Source: Novosphingobium sp.
GTDB lineage: Bacteria > Pseudomonadota > Alphaproteobacteria > Sphingomonadales > Sphingomonadaceae
DNA: 5,825 nt
Assembly (NCBI GenBank): GCA_027490345.1
Contig: JAIXYF010000032.1
Location: forward strand, 1 to 5,825
Direction: 5' to 3'
The position numbers and the translations under genes were made by a program. Shown here piece by piece: positions 5,305-5,825 of this stretch (its first letter is position 1; each line of letters opens with the position of its first letter). The notes below the pieces were generated by a model. That model searched no databases. It saw nothing but the letters and a program-made list of their open reading frames with translations, and was not told where the DNA came from.

Positions 5305-5766
5305 CTAGGGTGCCGTGACTGAACCGTTGGTGACCAGCGAGATCGACTTGAACCCGGCGGCATTGAGCGCGCCCATCACCGCCACCACGCGCCCGTAATC
5401 CAGGCTGCGGTCCGCGCGCAGCGTGACGAGCGGCGCTTTTCCTGCCGGCCCTTCACTTGCCAGTCCTGCTAACCGGTCGCCCAGTTCGCCCGGCGCCAGC
5501 TCCTGATCATCGAGGAAAATGCGCCCCTCGCCGTCCATGCTGACGGTAATGGCCTTCTGCTCGGTCTTCAGCGCCTCGGCCCGGCTATCTGGCAGGTCGA
5601 TCGGCACGCCCGCTGTCAGCATCGGCGCAGTCACCATGAATATGATCAGCAGCACCAGCATCACGTCGACCAGCGGCGTCACATTGATCTCGCTCATCGC
5701 GGCGCCGCGCCCGCGGCCCCGCCGCCCGCGCCGGCCGCCGCCGCCGGATGCCATGTTCATCGCCAC
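5305..5766 (-). CDS. tolR: Tol-Pal proton-channel subunit TolR (ExbD/TolR family)
   Basis: TolR with TolQ forms the proton-driven motor that energises TolA. The 153-residue protein has a Gly/Arg-rich cytoplasmic N-terminus (GGGGRRGRRGRGRG, residues 8-21) and the family signature SEINVTPLVDVMLVLLIIF (25-43). Its single membrane helix (about 32-50) contains D34, equivalent to the proton-carrying Asp23 of E. coli TolR. A periplasmic domain (about 54-150) has VPIDLPDS after the helix and LVTLRADRSLDYGRVVAVMG near the end. The start is uncertain. GTG 5764-5766 has GGAG 10 bases upstream and lies 4 bases after the tolQ stop; the ATGs at 5758-5760 and 5752-5754 would shorten the product by 2 or 4 residues but are farther from the GGAG. 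The membrane core alone does not separate TolR from ExbD; the tolQ-tolR-tolA-tolB-pal order does. Confidence 0.95.
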   Translation of the reverse strand: MAMNMASGGGGRRGRRGRGRGAAMSEINVTPLVDVMLVLLIIFMVTAPMLTAGVPIDLPDSRAEALKTEQKAITVSMDGEGRIFLDDQELAPGELGDRLAGLASEGPAGKAPLVTLRADRSLDYGRVVAVMGALNAAGFKSISLVTNGSVTAP

Positions 5767-5770
5767 GGCG

Positions 5771-5825
5771 TTATTGCTCCAGCTCGCGGCTCAGCGTCGC
5801 GTGGAACCGGTCCGCAAAGCGGAAC
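5771..5825 (-). CDS. tolQ: TolQ, C-terminal end only (gene continues beyond the window)
   Basis: The last 17 codons and a TAA stop of a frame entering from the right edge read FRFADRFHATLSRELEQ. A short amphipathic, charged cytoplasmic tail of this kind (RFADRFHATL) is usual at the end of TolQ/ExbB proteins in this group. The stop lies 4 bases before the tolR start, the tight spacing expected of a tolQR pair whose products assemble together in the inner membrane as the proton channel. Too little is visible to examine the membrane helices. Identification rests on the tail sequence and on gene order. Confidence 0.8.
   Translation of the reverse strand, partial: FRFADRFHATLSRELEQ
5777..5780 (-). 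promoter_or_regulatory. Probable ribosome-binding site of tolR within the end of tolQ
   Basis: GGAG on the - strand, part of the final Glu codon region of tolQ, lies 10 bases before the GTG at 5764-5766. The spacing favours this GTG over the ATGs 6 and 12 bases further on, but the site is short and the choice is not firm. Confidence 0.4.

Noticed and set aside
4272..5318. A 348-codon open frame on the + strand opposite tolA
   Set aside because: It is the mirror of the Pro/Ala-rich tolA rod and translates into Arg/Gly/His-rich low-complexity sequence with no recognisable domain.
5301..5363. Longer TolA start at 5363
   Set aside because: It would place 21 residues of unrelated sequence (rich in Ser, Arg and Pro) ahead of the membrane helix and overlap the tolR coding region by 59 bases. 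The ATG 4 bases after the tolR stop fits the spacing of the other genes in the cluster.
1..5825. Phage, transposon, toxin-antitoxin, CRISPR or defence genes
   Set aside because: All coding space is taken up by housekeeping genes with uniform GC-rich codon use. No terminal repeats, integrase, transposase or paired small genes were seen.

Overview
The window is GC-rich, densely coding DNA from an alphaproteobacterium, most likely a sphingomonad (Sphingomonadaceae or Erythrobacteraceae, Novosphingobium-like). That placement rests on three things: the TolR core with its Gly/Arg-rich N-terminus, the Pro/Ala-rich TolA, and the combination of Tol-Pal genes with a J-domain protein and a CCA-adding enzyme. 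It is inferred from the look of the proteins, not from a database search. No rRNA, tRNA, CRISPR array, insertion sequence, phage gene or attachment site is visible. No stretch over 300 bases lacks a gene; the longest gap is the 156 bases between tolB and pal.

Left third, + strand (1-1733): a two-gene unit of a Nudix hydrolase of the CoA-pyrophosphatase type (its first residues probably lie outside the window) and a class II CCA tRNA nucleotidyltransferase. The two genes overlap by 8 bases. The first removes damaged or surplus CoA and related nucleotides; the second builds or repairs tRNA 3' ends.

Right two thirds, - strand (read from 5825 down to 1719): the Tol-Pal cell-envelope machine in the order tolQ (only its last 17 codons), tolR, tolA, tolB, pal, then a small J-domain protein with a Cys-rich N-terminal half. 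tolQ, tolR, tolA and tolB are packed with 4-base gaps or a 4-base overlap. TolQ-TolR is the proton-driven inner-membrane motor, TolA the periplasm-spanning transducer, TolB the periplasmic beta-propeller, and Pal the outer-membrane lipoprotein that grips peptidoglycan. Together they pull the outer membrane inward at division and keep the envelope intact. A hairpin followed by a run of Ts after tolB may separate pal and the J-protein gene from the upstream genes, at least partly.

The two blocks converge, and the last 15 bases of the CCA gene and the J-protein gene overlap tail to tail. The window is mostly conserved housekeeping DNA. The parts that deserve a second look are the J-domain/Cys-cluster protein in the place where cpoB often sits, three in-frame 12-bp repeats (with a tiny Cys-patterned ORF) between tolB and pal, and the Pro/Ala linkers in TolA, TolB and Pal.
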